A stretch of DNA of 11,644 bases from Gloeophyllum trabeum ATCC 11539. Taxonomy: Eukaryota > Basidiomycota > Agaricomycetes > Gloeophyllales > Gloeophyllaceae. Positions 1 to 7,975 of the stretch are shown piece by piece (positions within the stretch are counted from its first letter, which is position 1; each line of letters begins with the position of its first letter). The notes under the pieces were generated by a model. The model worked only from the letters and a program-made list of their open reading frames with translations. It had not been told where the DNA came from and made no database searches. The position numbers and the translations under genes were made by a program. Location of the stretch: the NCBI RefSeq assembly GCF_000344685.1, contig NW_006920415.1, positions 1,467,678 to 1,479,321 of the forward strand. The letters are read 5' to 3'.

Positions 1-360
1 CTTAGGACAAATGTCCACAAGACTTGAGCAAGTACCCACCCTCATATTCCGCAGTGTAGCCGTCTTCTTATTAAGGGCAATGGCAGAGATCCTGTTCTGC
101 TGGAGCTCCCGTGTGTTCTGCTCTCCCAAAATATTAAGAGGTGTCACTACTATCTGGATGCCGTCTGGACGGAAGAGTAGCGGCATCCAGAATGTAAGGG
201 TCTTCCCCGACCCGGTGCCAGCAATGCACACAACATCTTTGTCGCGCCGCAGGATAGCCTGTACAGCCTGTAGCTGCCATAAGCATGGACGCTGACCGAA
301 CTTCTCGCGGACACGAGTTCGGATGTCGGTGAGAGATGGAACTGACGGTTCCTCGGGCAT
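1..360 (-). CDS. RecQ-like ATP-dependent DNA helicase, N-terminal part (cut by window edge)
   Basis: The reverse strand is open for 120 codons from an ATG at 358-360 to the window edge, with no stop. It reads as the start of a superfamily 2 helicase that would unwind DNA using ATP, presumably in the nucleus. Visible motifs are a motif 0-like region (LWQLQAVQAIL, about residues 27-37), Walker A AGTGSGKT (47-54), and motif Ia VTPLNILGEQN (72-82), a combination typical of the RecQ-related family that is greatly expanded in agaricomycetes. Codons after about residue 106 (RVGTCSSLVDICPK) no longer resemble the family. A GTGGGT donor-like site near position 40 suggests that an intron begins there and leaves the window. 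DEAH, motifs IV-VI and the RecQ-Ct region would lie to the left, so I cannot say whether the gene is intact. The N-terminus is short before Walker A, as in that family. Family assignment is confident; specific function is not. Confidence 0.82.
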   Translation of the reverse strand, partial: MPEEPSVPSLTDIRTRVREKFGQRPCLWQLQAVQAILRRDKDVVCIAGTGSGKTLTFWMPLLFRPDGIQIVVTPLNILGEQNTRELQQNRISAIALNKKTATLRNMRVGTCSSLVDICPK

Positions 361-390
361 TAGTCCATACACGGCCGTTGGCGAGGATAG

Positions 391-418
391 ACGCGTCGGT
401 GTTGTTGGCGCGACGCGT
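391..418. promoter_or_regulatory. Pair of MCB-like ACGCGT sites upstream of the helicase
   Basis: ACGCGT occurs at 391-396 and 413-418, each inside the same 9-mer GACGCGTCG (390-398 and 412-420), 30-58 bp upstream of the helicase ATG. ACGCGT is the MluI cell-cycle box bound by MBF-type (Mbp1/Swi6, Res1/Cdc10) complexes in fungi, which drive G1/S expression of DNA replication and repair genes. The role here is inferred from motif, spacing and the nature of the gene. A single further ACGCGT lies at 1093-1098, ahead of the propeller-like gene. Confidence 0.4.
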
Positions 419-420
419 CG

Positions 421-896
421 AGCATCGGATTAGCTAAGATCACTGGCGCTTTCCTGAACGGGGTGTCACTGGTAACGGTGGCGTTTATTTACAAATGTTT
501 TCCGCCAGCGGTCGTGGAGAGGCAAGCCAGAATAAAGTTTACATAATCACATGACTATACAAAATAATTATCGCGTGGTTTCCACATGGTCCGCACTTAA
601 CCGATTGCCGTAGCAGATGCGCAGCCTCGAAACGACCGCTGGGTAGGAGCGTGTTCCCCTGCACGAGCCTATACATCAGCGCATCAGTTGGCTGATGCTG
701 TGCTGGTTGCCGCGGAAATTCAAGTGTTATACCCCTATGCTGGGCTGGCTACTCGAATGGCGAGAGTAACTTAGAGCGGCACGTGCAATGTAATAGCGTG
801 CATCCACCAGTAGAACATCGTACGGGTTTCGGAGGTTGCGCATCTTGCAATTGGCCCGTAAAGTTGGTAACATTCGTGATCTCGGATCCGAGCCCT
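421..896. other. Intergenic stretch, no gene seen
   Basis: This stretch separates the divergent helicase (-) and propeller-like gene (+). Open frames here are short and lack family likeness. The one structured element I see is a perfect 7-bp hairpin, gcatcag-TTGG-ctgatgc, at 681-698. An AT-rich patch at about 538-575 could be part of the helicase promoter. Homology to the right part of the window begins only near 897. Confidence 0.5.
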
Positions 897-1207
897 GTCA
901 GTTGCCACCATCTGCCAGCGGCTGTGGTGCACAATCACTCAATCATTTCTTACCTTCTGCTTATACCAATAGATTAGCCTTGACCAGTGCAGACTCAATT
1001 GCTATCACCTTGACTTGGTAACCTCAATCTTTCGGAGGGATTAGTGGTAACTTCGAGAACTGTTGCCACTCTCAATGGAATCAAGTGTAACAACGCGTAC
1101 CATTCTTCTGAACTACTGCCAACTACCACCTCGCCTGCGTACGCCAGCGGTTCAACGAAAAAGGTCAACCTTGTTGCCTCGCTACCTCTCTCTTCTTTAG
1201 TTTAGGT

Positions 1208-2503
1208 ATGATTGACTTCCGTGGCCTTACACTGCGACACAAGGTAGACGAAGACGTCCTGGACCCCAAAGCTCCATGGGAGCCCTTGAAATCTATCCAT
1301 TCCGCATCCCATCCCTACATTATCACCATCGACACTTTTGGCGCTGCATCTCACGTCTGGTCGATAGACTCAGGCAGTCCGACGTACGTGACAAAGCTCG
1401 AGCAAACCCTCCCGGGAGAGATCTTGCCTCATAGGTCGGCGGTCACGTATGCCCCCACCCACTCCATACTGGCAATCGGGTATGACTTTCCCCCGTCTCT
1501 CAGAGATGACAGGAAAGACAAGCCAGCCGTTATGCGGGCGTATTCAATAGGTTCAGGACAGCTATTGAAGGAGGATGAGCTCCCCGGGCGGCTTGCCTTG
1601 GGCACATCCTCGATACGCTGCTCCTCGGACTATATGGCTGTAGCCATGGGTGAGCCGGCGCCCCAGATCATCGTCTTCAGAGTCGAATCCTCAGGTTTCC
1701 ACGAAGTCCTACGCGTGCCTTCCCTGACCCAGAAGGATATTTTCATCCCAGTGCAGCTCTTCGATCGGGGGGAGGACTTCACACTATTGACCTCGTCGAC
1801 CTCCGTACCTTCGAGTAGCCTCACCCTCGCATTGTACTCCCGCTCGGGTGAGAGCGCCCGGACGGACCTCACCGTCCCCGAGGATCGTGCCGACTGGCTC
1901 GAGCCCGGCGCAACGACGATGCTTCCGGACGGCACTACCGTGCTCCACGTCAAGGGCACGCAGTCGTCCTGCGACCACCATCCTGATTCCACGCGCAGCA
2001 CTGTTTACGCCCTCGCTCCTGGTCTCACGATATCCTGGATACGGCGTTTCGACTCCGTGGTCAAGAAAGTCACTTGCCACCCTGCGCTGCAGGCGATCGT
2101 AATCCTCAGCTCGCGGGGAAAGTTTAGCGATTCCGTACACACACTCATCATTTCTTTTCTGAGCCCTGTCAGCGGAGAGGTGATAAGGGAGGCATCATTC
2201 CGCTACCAGCCCGAGACCTACCTCACAGCGCAGTGCACTCTCACCGACGAGCTGGTCATTGTCACCAAGGCCGGAGGCCTTAGTGTTCTCCCCCTGCAAA
2301 CTATCTCGGACGAAGGCTTCAAAGATAAAAGTGCAGAAGAGATGCTAATCACGCGGGCATCGCCTGTGCAGCCAGAGCCGTACAACACGAAGGCTCGCAA
2401 GGCCGGTGATAGGTGGGGATGGGTTGATCACTGTATTGTATACTCCAAGGGAGTGGTATTATTCCCGTTGAGGGGACCAGACATGTATGTGACGCGATGG
2501 TAA
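1208..2503 (+). CDS. WD40/beta-propeller-like protein, left copy
   Basis: An intronless frame of 431 codons starts MIDFRGLTLRHKVDED. I do not recognise a named family. The protein shows recurring short beta-rich units of the kind seen in degenerate WD40-like propellers: HVWSIDSG (49-56), VMRAYSIGSGQLL (108-120), a blade around 140-160 (SDYMAVAMGEP...IIVFRV), STVYALAPGLTISWIRRFD (about 267-285), TLIISFLSPVSGEVIREA (about 314-331) and DELVIVTKAGGLSVLPLQ (about 348-365). There are no clear GH...WD signatures, signal peptide or membrane segments, so it is probably cytosolic or nuclear and may act in protein binding. It is 92% identical by my count (35 differences in 431) to the copy at 8121-9416, and 20 of the differences fall in the first 126 residues. 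A pyrimidine tract and AG lie directly before the ATG, so an upstream exon is possible. It converges on the F-box gene, 143 bp away. Confidence 0.75.
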   Translation: MIDFRGLTLRHKVDEDVLDPKAPWEPLKSIHSASHPYIITIDTFGAASHVWSIDSGSPTYVTKLEQTLPGEILPHRSAVTYAPTHSILAIGYDFPPSLRDDRKDKPAVMRAYSIGSGQLLKEDELPGRLALGTSSIRCSSDYMAVAMGEPAPQIIVFRVESSGFHEVLRVPSLTQKDIFIPVQLFDRGEDFTLLTSSTSVPSSSLTLALYSRSGESARTDLTVPEDRADWLEPGATTMLPDGTTVLHVKGTQSSCDHHPDSTRSTVYALAPGLTISWIRRFDSVVKKVTCHPALQAIVILSSRGKFSDSVHTLIISFLSPVSGEVIREASFRYQPETYLTAQCTLTDELVIVTKAGGLSVLPLQTISDEGFKDKSAEEMLITRASPVQPEPYNTKARKAGDRWGWVDHCIVYSKGVVLFPLRGPDMYVTRW

Positions 2504-2646
2504 TGTATGATAGTTCTTGGAAGTGTGTTCTAGGTAAATACAAGATAACTAGTACATATGGCATCGTGAGCGTTGTTCCCAGACCATATACGGATTCCGG
2601 CTGAAAGAAGGTATGACGTCGAGAGCGTGGACGCTGATTTCCGTGG
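2504..2646. other. Shared 3' intergenic region of two convergent genes
   Basis: This is a 143-bp gap between the stop codons of the propeller-like gene (+) and the F-box gene (-). It must hold both 3' ends, so the transcripts probably overlap. The equivalent right-arm gap (about 7976-8120) is alignable but strongly diverged, in contrast to the near-identical gene next to it. Confidence 0.6.
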
Positions 2647-3819
2647 TCACCATGTATAATCCCATAGTCTCCCCGCGAGCGTGATGTGAAGATCAGGGCA
2701 CAACCTTTGGGCCTCAGCGATATCCGCATCGCTCAGGCTGCCCTCCTCCATTAGTAGCGATTCCAAGGGGCACCGCGACCTGCGTATCATATTACTCAGC
2801 GACATATCGTCGACTTCAGGAAGGCGATTCTCCCTCGACATGCCTATCTGCAGTGTCCGAAGACACGGCGCAGTAAGGTTATCCAGAAACGCCCAGACGA
2901 TCCTACAACCCACTGTGAGCGTTTGCACCCTGGGCAACGTCAGGGCTCCACATGCCGAAAACGGGTGTAAGTACAGCTCGCAGGACACGAGATGCGCGCC
3001 GAACTCTCCTAGCACCGTGAAATGGTCATAGTAGAAGTCGCCGGAGAATACCAGATGAGTCGTGGGGCCGGCCAGGATGCCCTTCAGAGGGAAGAAGAGC
3101 GAGGGTGTTTCAAGGATGTTCACGGGAAATTCAGCCAACAGGGGCGCTGCGGATGCACGGGATAAATCTAGATATGCATCTTCCAGGCAAAGATCGTACG
3201 TCTGTACGACCAGCCTCCGAAGACTGCTAGCTTGGGCACCCAAGTTTTCCAGAGGCAGCAGGGCTTCCATTACGCCCGAGACACGGAGATCCGAAAGCCG
3301 AGTGAGGATTTCAGGACGCATAAGCTCTTCCAGGCAGGCACGCGAACTGCACAGATCGAGGTTCTTCCAAGCGATGAAGTTGACGTATAGGCGGTACCTC
3401 TGTGATCGCGCCAGCCACATTCGCATCAAACCAGCGTAGTCCAAGTCGTCTCTTGTGGCATAAACCGAGAGCGAGGCCCAGAGCACAGGGACAGTCAGAG
3501 CAACCTCCCTCCAGCGGCGACAGACTTGGGAGATATTCAGAGGCGCAGCGCGTCTGGCTGGCTTGACGAATCGTGCATAGGGCAGTGCGTAAGTGAAGAT
3601 CAGTACCAGCATCTCTGGTGGTAGTCTGAGAGAAGAATCTGTCGTTCGAATGGACCTGGGTGGCAGTATGTCCCTAGGCCTCGAATAATCGGTCGGGATT
3701 TGGCGGAGTTTCCCATTTTCGTCCAGGCAGAGGTTATCTCCGGGGGAGATATCTAGCGGTGACTCACCCCGAACGTATTTATTATCGAGACTAAAATCCA
3801 AATCCCAGCAGTAAGACAT
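2647..3819 (-). CDS. F-box domain protein (intact)
   Basis: The gene has one frame of 390 aa starting MSYCWDLDFSLDNK. An F-box occupies about residues 63-118: SSLRLPPEMLVLIFTYALPY, then LNISQVCRRWREVALTVPVLWASLSV, a very typical agaricomycete form. F-boxes bind Skp1 and make the protein the substrate adaptor of an SCF ubiquitin ligase. The remainder (about 120-385) has leucine-rich-repeat-like pieces (LTRLSDLRVSG, LPRVQTLTVGCRIVW, APCLRTLQIG, CPLESLLMEEGSLSDADI) that would form the substrate-binding part, ending in LCPDLHITLAGRLWDYTW. Residues 1-60 are low in hydrophobic residues and lack the N-terminal coiled coil common in relatives. The substrate is unknown; this family is highly expanded and fast evolving in mushrooms. 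The likely promoter and 5' UTR intron lie just upstream. The degraded counterpart is at 7330-7975. Confidence 0.87.
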   Translation of the reverse strand: MSYCWDLDFSLDNKYVRGESPLDISPGDNLCLDENGKLRQIPTDYSRPRDILPPRSIRTTDSSLRLPPEMLVLIFTYALPYARFVKPARRAAPLNISQVCRRWREVALTVPVLWASLSVYATRDDLDYAGLMRMWLARSQRYRLYVNFIAWKNLDLCSSRACLEELMRPEILTRLSDLRVSGVMEALLPLENLGAQASSLRRLVVQTYDLCLEDAYLDLSRASAAPLLAEFPVNILETPSLFFPLKGILAGPTTHLVFSGDFYYDHFTVLGEFGAHLVSCELYLHPFSACGALTLPRVQTLTVGCRIVWAFLDNLTAPCLRTLQIGMSRENRLPEVDDMSLSNMIRRSRCPLESLLMEEGSLSDADIAEAQRLCPDLHITLAGRLWDYTW

Positions 3820-3840
3820 TGGATACTGGAGGGGAGGAGC

Positions 3841-3884
3841 CTGTTAACGACGATGCAGAACAGCAGACATAGCTCAGCACTCAC
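3841..3884 (-). other. Probable 5' UTR intron of the F-box gene
   Basis: On the reverse strand GTGAGT at 3884-3879 opens a 44-nt segment ending TTAACAG at 3841. The CTGAG inside could serve as branch site. Removing it takes out an ATG that would otherwise lie upstream of the CDS start, leaving a short leader directly before the start at 3819. Length and sites match the introns of the neighbouring genes. It has no counterpart in the right arm, where this interval is deleted. Confidence 0.5.
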
Positions 3885-3935
3885 CAGCAGGGCAAGTCAG
3901 AAATCAACGTGTAGCACGACCAGCTACAGTGCTTC

Positions 3936-3942
3936 TTTTATA
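3936..3942 (-). promoter_or_regulatory. TATA box of the F-box gene
   Basis: TATAAAA reads on the reverse strand, 117 bp upstream of the ATG at 3819. Transcription starting about 30 bp downstream would give a leader of about 90 nt that includes the 44-nt intron. The right-arm copy has lost this box together with the first 142 codons. Confidence 0.5.
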
Positions 3943-4002
3943 CACGTTCGCAAATGTGCCACAGTATATGTGCCACACACCGTTGATCCATAAATGAAGC
4001 AT

Positions 4003-4331
4003 GTAGGCCCAAGCACCACATCCCGTGGCCCTAGCAACGGGAGCGTTTGACTCAACATGCCTCAGCTGTCTCATGAACAATGCTGCTCTTGTCGGGTGGC
4101 TCGGTGAGCATTGGTGTAACAGCCTTGAAAGAAAGAATATGGGTGCATGGGCCATCAAACAGGTATCACCGGTTAAAAAAAAGACCACCACGCCGCTCGC
4201 TATGCAGTGAGCGTGCCACCGGAGAACTATTCAGACATACGCATAATTCGGAATACCACCACCGACCTCCGTCAAAGGGACCTCCGGATTGCAAGTCAAG
4301 AATTGTCGCAGCTGAGGTCTGCATACTAAAA
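4003..4331. repeat. Inner end of left arm: diverged segment upstream of the F-box gene
   Basis: This segment pairs with 7320-6976 reversed. Shared pieces include an 18-bp match (4003-4020 with 7320-7303) and the run around 4112-4140, gtaacag(c/t)c(t)tgaaaga. Others are the stretch around 4197-4225 ending in accggagaac, and a more diverged block to about 4331. On the + strand one frame of the last part reads ENYSDIRIIRNTTTDLRQR, and the partner reads TDTTAHLRKRISELQSYIS. Both resemble the N-terminal coiled coil that precedes the F-box in many agaricomycete F-box proteins. They point away from the F-box genes, the frames are broken, and no F-box follows, so if these were genes they are now relics. 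Confidence 0.5.
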
Positions 4332-4875
4332 CTGCTGGTCATTATTGGGCTAAGGTGTTGGATGTGAAAATGGAGTTAAGGCGCGACAGCTTTGTCACAG
4401 CAGCTCAGAGTTCATGTTGAGCTGCTATGGCAAAGCTCAATTCGCAACCTTCGAGAGCAGTTCACTGTCATCAGGACTTTGGCGTTCCTTTACATCTTCT
4501 GCCTTCTGGGATGTGTCAGTATATAAAGAACGCACACTGATGCATTGCGCTCAATTCTTCTTAATCCCCGGGCCTCCTCTCGCCACATCATCCTCTGGGA
4601 CCAGCGTAAATCCTGTCGCCACACCTGCTAGCACCTCTTTTTGAGCGCTTCAGAGAAGACCGTATGCGACGAAAGTACAAATTTCTGGAGTGAAATACGG
4701 CTCAGCGTCGAGACAAGTCCACACTCGGAGTGGTTCACGCCACGCTGCCGGCGGCTCGCGATCACTTCGAATTCCGTCATAGGTAGTAGGCTCTCCGCAG
4801 GCGGCTCGTACTTCGACTGGTACTGCGACTGCGAACTAACGCGACTCTGGCACGGCTGAGTGTTCTTTAAAGTCC
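4332..4875 (+). other. Upstream region of the palmitoyltransferase gene
   Basis: This is the left part of the non-duplicated spacer. It has short frames only, none with family likeness. The TATA box at 4520-4527 suggests that transcription of the DHHC gene starts near 4550, giving a leader of roughly 320 nt with several upstream ATGs, for example at 4540. Either an unrecognised 5' intron removes them or they act as uORFs. Confidence 0.4.
4520..4527 (+). promoter_or_regulatory. TATA box, probable promoter of the DHHC gene
   Basis: TATATAAA lies on the + strand 349 bp upstream of the ATG at 4876, followed after about 25-30 bp by pyrimidine-rich sequence (4555-4585). It is the best promoter-like element between the left arm and the gene, but the long distance makes the assignment tentative. 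Confidence 0.4.
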
Positions 4876-6830
4876 ATGGTTGGCGATGCTGCCCCACAAT
4901 TCGACCAGCACACATGCTGCGGCGTCGTTCAGGAAGCCACTTATCGTGCCAGGGAGAAACGGGAACAGAAGACTAAGCAGCCGTGGATTGTCCGCAAGCT
5001 CGCCGTCGGTATCGCGGTTGGAATCCTGGCGTACGCGACGTACGTGTACATTGGACGCTTCTGCGTCCCGATGATCACAAGAGCCCGAGGGGCATTGGGC
5101 AGCCGTTCGATGGGAAGTGAGTTACTCAACTTCGTAGGTAGGGGTAATACACTCACCCCCCGCAGTCGGATTCCTGGTCGTATTCTGCATCTTTGCCATG
5201 ATGACTTACTGGTCCTACTTGAAGGTGCGCCCTCTATATTATACATATACAACTTTGGTCGAGGTTTCATTCCATAGGTCATCCTCACGCCGCCCGGCTT
5301 TGCTAAAGATGTACGTCTAACGACATATGCACCGCTACGCACATCTAACAGTCTTATTAGCACGTCTCCCCTTCACCCGAGCCGCAACCCTCAACCACCG
5401 CACGATTTGACGATTCGTGGGAAGAGGGAATGGGTGGATTTCAATACGAAGGCGCCTCATACTCTGCGGACGAACCACCACAAAACACGCCGCAACCCCC
5501 CGCTGCAGCGAGTCATGATGTTGAGAAACGAAATGGCGGTGTCATGAGGGCTAATGGCTCTACACATCCGGTGGAGAATGCACAAATAGAGGACAACCCC
5601 AACACCGGTGACCTCGACGCTATCCCACCCGTAGCGGCTGCCAAAGCCGCTATTGATCCCACCCTCGACGCCGCTGCACCTGCACACCCGCGTTCTGTTC
5701 CCGAGGTTGATGGCCCCTCACGGCCGAGCAACCCGCCCAGAGTTAAGTCTGAGTCTAGTCGGGCTGGTACGTCTGCGCCGAAGAGGAGGCCTCCTACCAC
5801 GCCGGTCCTCCTCCCTGAGTATCGGTATTGCTACAAGGAGAAGTTCGTCAAGCCGTTACGGGCACATCATTGTCGCTCATGTGGGACAGTGAGTAGCTGT
5901 TACTATCTCCCGACCCAACGATGCTAGATGACATGCATGATAGTGTATACTACGCTTTGACCATCATTGTCCTTGTAGGTTTAATCGTTCCCCGAGCATC
6001 TTTGCGAAATCGCTGATTGCCCGCTCAAGGGATCGGTCAGTGTGTAGGAGCTCTGAACCACAGGGTGAGTGTTCTACCCTAGCACTCCTTCTGCCGAACA
6101 CTGACTGTTTGTTCTTTCGTCTTAGTTCTTCTATATATTCTGCGAATGGGCGGCCGTTCTCTGTATATGGATCTTCGCCACTCTTCTAGCGCAGAATGTG
6201 AAGGCCGGGAACAGCTTGAACCCGTATGATTCGCCGGACGGGCAGCAAATCGCCGTCATCGCATTGTGAGTGTCTCTACCAGTTTCTCTTTTGCAAGTTT
6301 GGGGTCCTAACGTCTCTCTCAGGGCTGGCCTTTTTATGATGTTCACGCTCGCCATGATCGGGTCCCACACGCGCATGATTATGTTCAACCAGACGACCGT
6401 GGAGCACCTTGGCGTGCAGCGGATGAAGGAGCGCGAACGAGCCATACTGGGAAATGCGTTTGCCTGGTATCAGATCTCGTACGTGGCGTGTTTCTGTTCA
6501 TTGCATCCGCTTGAGTCATATGTCAGGGAGAAACGGCGCGTACGCAAGGAGTGGGACGAAGAATGGGGAGAGCTCGGCAGGGAAGGCAATCTGTGGTGGC
6601 TAGGCAGCTACCGCGCCAATTGGGAAAGCGTGATGGGGAGCAGCGTATATGAATGGTTCTGTAAGTCCTCGAGTCCGATCTGAAGTAGACTGCGCGCTGA
6701 GTGATGGATTTGACACCCAGTACCTATTGGAAAGGCTCCGACAAACGGCGTTGAGTTCCGCACGAATCCTAGGTTTGACGAGCAAGGCAGATGGAGGCCA
6801 AGAAGGGAGTGGCCGGAAGGTTTGAGGTAG
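4876..6830 (+). CDS. DHHC-type protein S-palmitoyltransferase (Pfa3-like), ten exons
   Basis: Joined exons 4876-5116, 5166-5224, 5278-5310, 5361-5888, 5944-5974, 6030-6064, 6126-6265, 6323-6478, 6527-6660 and 6721-6830 give 488 aa ending at TAG. All introns are GT-AG, 48-61 nt. The enzyme moves palmitate from acyl-CoA to protein cysteines at membranes. Order: amphipathic N-terminus; TM1 (about 42-63); TM2 (81-99); TPPG (104-107, in place of the usual DPG); a Pro/Ser/Ala-rich insert (about 113-262); the zinc-finger catalytic domain (265-309), RYC...KPLRAHHCRSCGTC...DHHCPWIGQCVG.LNH, with catalytic Cys296; TM3 (about 310-331); TM4 (about 350-377); the TTxE motif TTVE (380-383); and a conserved tail WFLPIGKAPTNG...NPRFDEQGRWRPRREWP. 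The DHHC and TTxE motifs are split over or flanked by introns. One finger Cys is replaced (C268xxE271), which I recall from other basidiomycete members. The start is the first ATG after an in-frame TAA at 4837. The gene looks functional. Confidence 0.93.
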
Positions 6831-7329
6831 CGGGTACTGCGGGTGGGACATCCTGACGTAACTAGCTATTATTCTTAAAGACTGAAAAGATCTTACAGGA
6901 CACTGCACGATTGTATCACGATATAACGTATGTATTGGACTGGGACATTGGTATGATACCTTTGTAATATCCTTGGTGTAGACGAGGTTGAGGGACCTGC
7001 TGATATAACTTTGCAATTCGGAGATGCGTTTGCGGAGGTGAGCGGTGGTGTCCGTGTGTATGCCTCTGGGTTGTTCTCCGGTGGTACGCTCACTGCATAG
7101 CGTTGACGTGGTCGTTCTTGCTGATATCTTAGCGATGCCCCGTGCGCCGATGGTATGCATATTCTCTCTTTCAGGACTGTTACTCTAGCGCTCACAGAGT
7201 CACCCGAGCACAGCGTCGTTCATGAGAGATGTGAGGCATGTTGTAGGCATAGGTCTCTAGACACTTCAGGAGTGCGCGTCTCCGTTGCTGCAGCCCACGA
7301 GATGTGGTGCTTGGGCCTACAGCCTTTAC

Positions 7330-7975
7330 ATCACCCTCATAGCTTGGAAGAACCTCGGTGTACGTGGCGCGGCCTCGAAGGGCTTATACGTGATGATAGC
7401 CTAACTCGACTGTCGGGTTTTCCTGGGGGCACTGGAAGCACTGCTGTCTCTACGAACCCTGGGTGCTCAAGCTCGTTTGTCGTACAAACTTACAATCTCA
7501 ACTGTCAAGATGCACAGTTGGATCTGTCTCGTGGGTCCGCGGCGCCCGGCCTGACAGACCTTGCCATGAACCTTTTCACGTCTCCTGGCCGGCTCCGCCA
7601 CCATTTCACGAAGCTTGGAGAATTCGGCGCGAGCCTCGTGTCCTGCGAGTTGTACCTGTACCCGTTCGCGGCACGTGGAGAAGAGCGTTGGAACGCTGCC
7701 CAGAGTGTAACAACTCATAGTGGGCTGCAGCATCATTTGAGCATCGCTGGATAACCTTACTGCCGCTGTCGTCGGATGATGGAGATAGGGAGCATTACCG
7801 TCCTCGAGTTCATGATATGTCGCTGAGTAGTATAACGCAGGGCGCGACGTCAGCTGGAGTCGGTGCGAATGCAAAAGGTTGTCTCAGCATCGCGGATGGT
7901 GCTGAACCCCAGAGGTTGTGCCCTGACCTTCGCATCACAACACTTACGGGTAAGTTAGAGGGATATATCTGGTGA
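7330..7975 (+). pseudogene. F-box protein pseudogene, lacking the F-box half
   Basis: This is the mirror counterpart of the F-box gene at 2647-3819. Recognisable pieces in order are LIAWKNL (left copy FIAWKNL), FVVQTYNLNCQDAQLDLSRG (left VVQTYDLCLEDAYLDLSRA), HHFTKLGEFGASLVSCELYL (left DHFTVLGEFGAHLVSCELYL), then DNA-level matches around the former residues 290-385, ending GGTGA at 7971-7975. It starts at a deletion junction that removed the first 142 codons and the promoter. A second deletion of about 60 bp took the part between residues corresponding to about 236 and 260. The frame changes several times and stops occur, for example the TAA near 7400. A chance frame at 7155-7754 runs through part of it, but its first 60 residues are out of frame with the homologous protein. 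No function is expected. Confidence 0.8.

Larger units (their letters stand above)
897..4331. repeat. Left arm of a large imperfect inverted duplication
   Basis: This arm matches the reverse complement of about 6976-9745. Matching landmarks run in mirror order: the upstream tract at 901-1070 against 9740-9580; the propeller-like gene 1208-2503 against 9416-8121, with no indels inside the genes (paired coordinates sum to 10624); the 3' flank 2504-2646 against 8120-7976; the F-box gene against the pseudogene at 7330-7975; and 4003-4331 against 7320-6976. Similarity varies from near identity in the propeller-like gene to barely alignable in the flanks. The left arm is about 0.6 kb longer because the right arm lost the segment equivalent to 3393-4002. 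Ends are placed by eye and may be off by tens of bases. Confidence 0.85.

Noticed and set aside
11..295. 94-aa plus-strand frame
   Set aside because: It is the antisense shadow of the helicase, whose Walker A and Ia motifs are unmistakable on the minus strand.
1630..2140. Long antisense frames (118 and 123 aa) inside the propeller-like gene, repeated in mirror form at 8544-8994
   Set aside because: They recur in both copies only because the sense genes are near identical. They have no family likeness and follow the codon pattern of the sense gene.
6600..7160. 186-aa reverse-strand frame spanning the DHHC 3' end and the inner arm
   Set aside because: It overlaps well-supported DHHC exons on the other strand. 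Only its first part resembles F-box N-terminal coils and it is best seen as a relic.
7155..7754. 199-aa frame as a new protein gene
   Set aside because: It crosses a deletion junction and is only partly in the ancestral F-box frame. The upstream third is homologous to non-coding sequence in the left arm.
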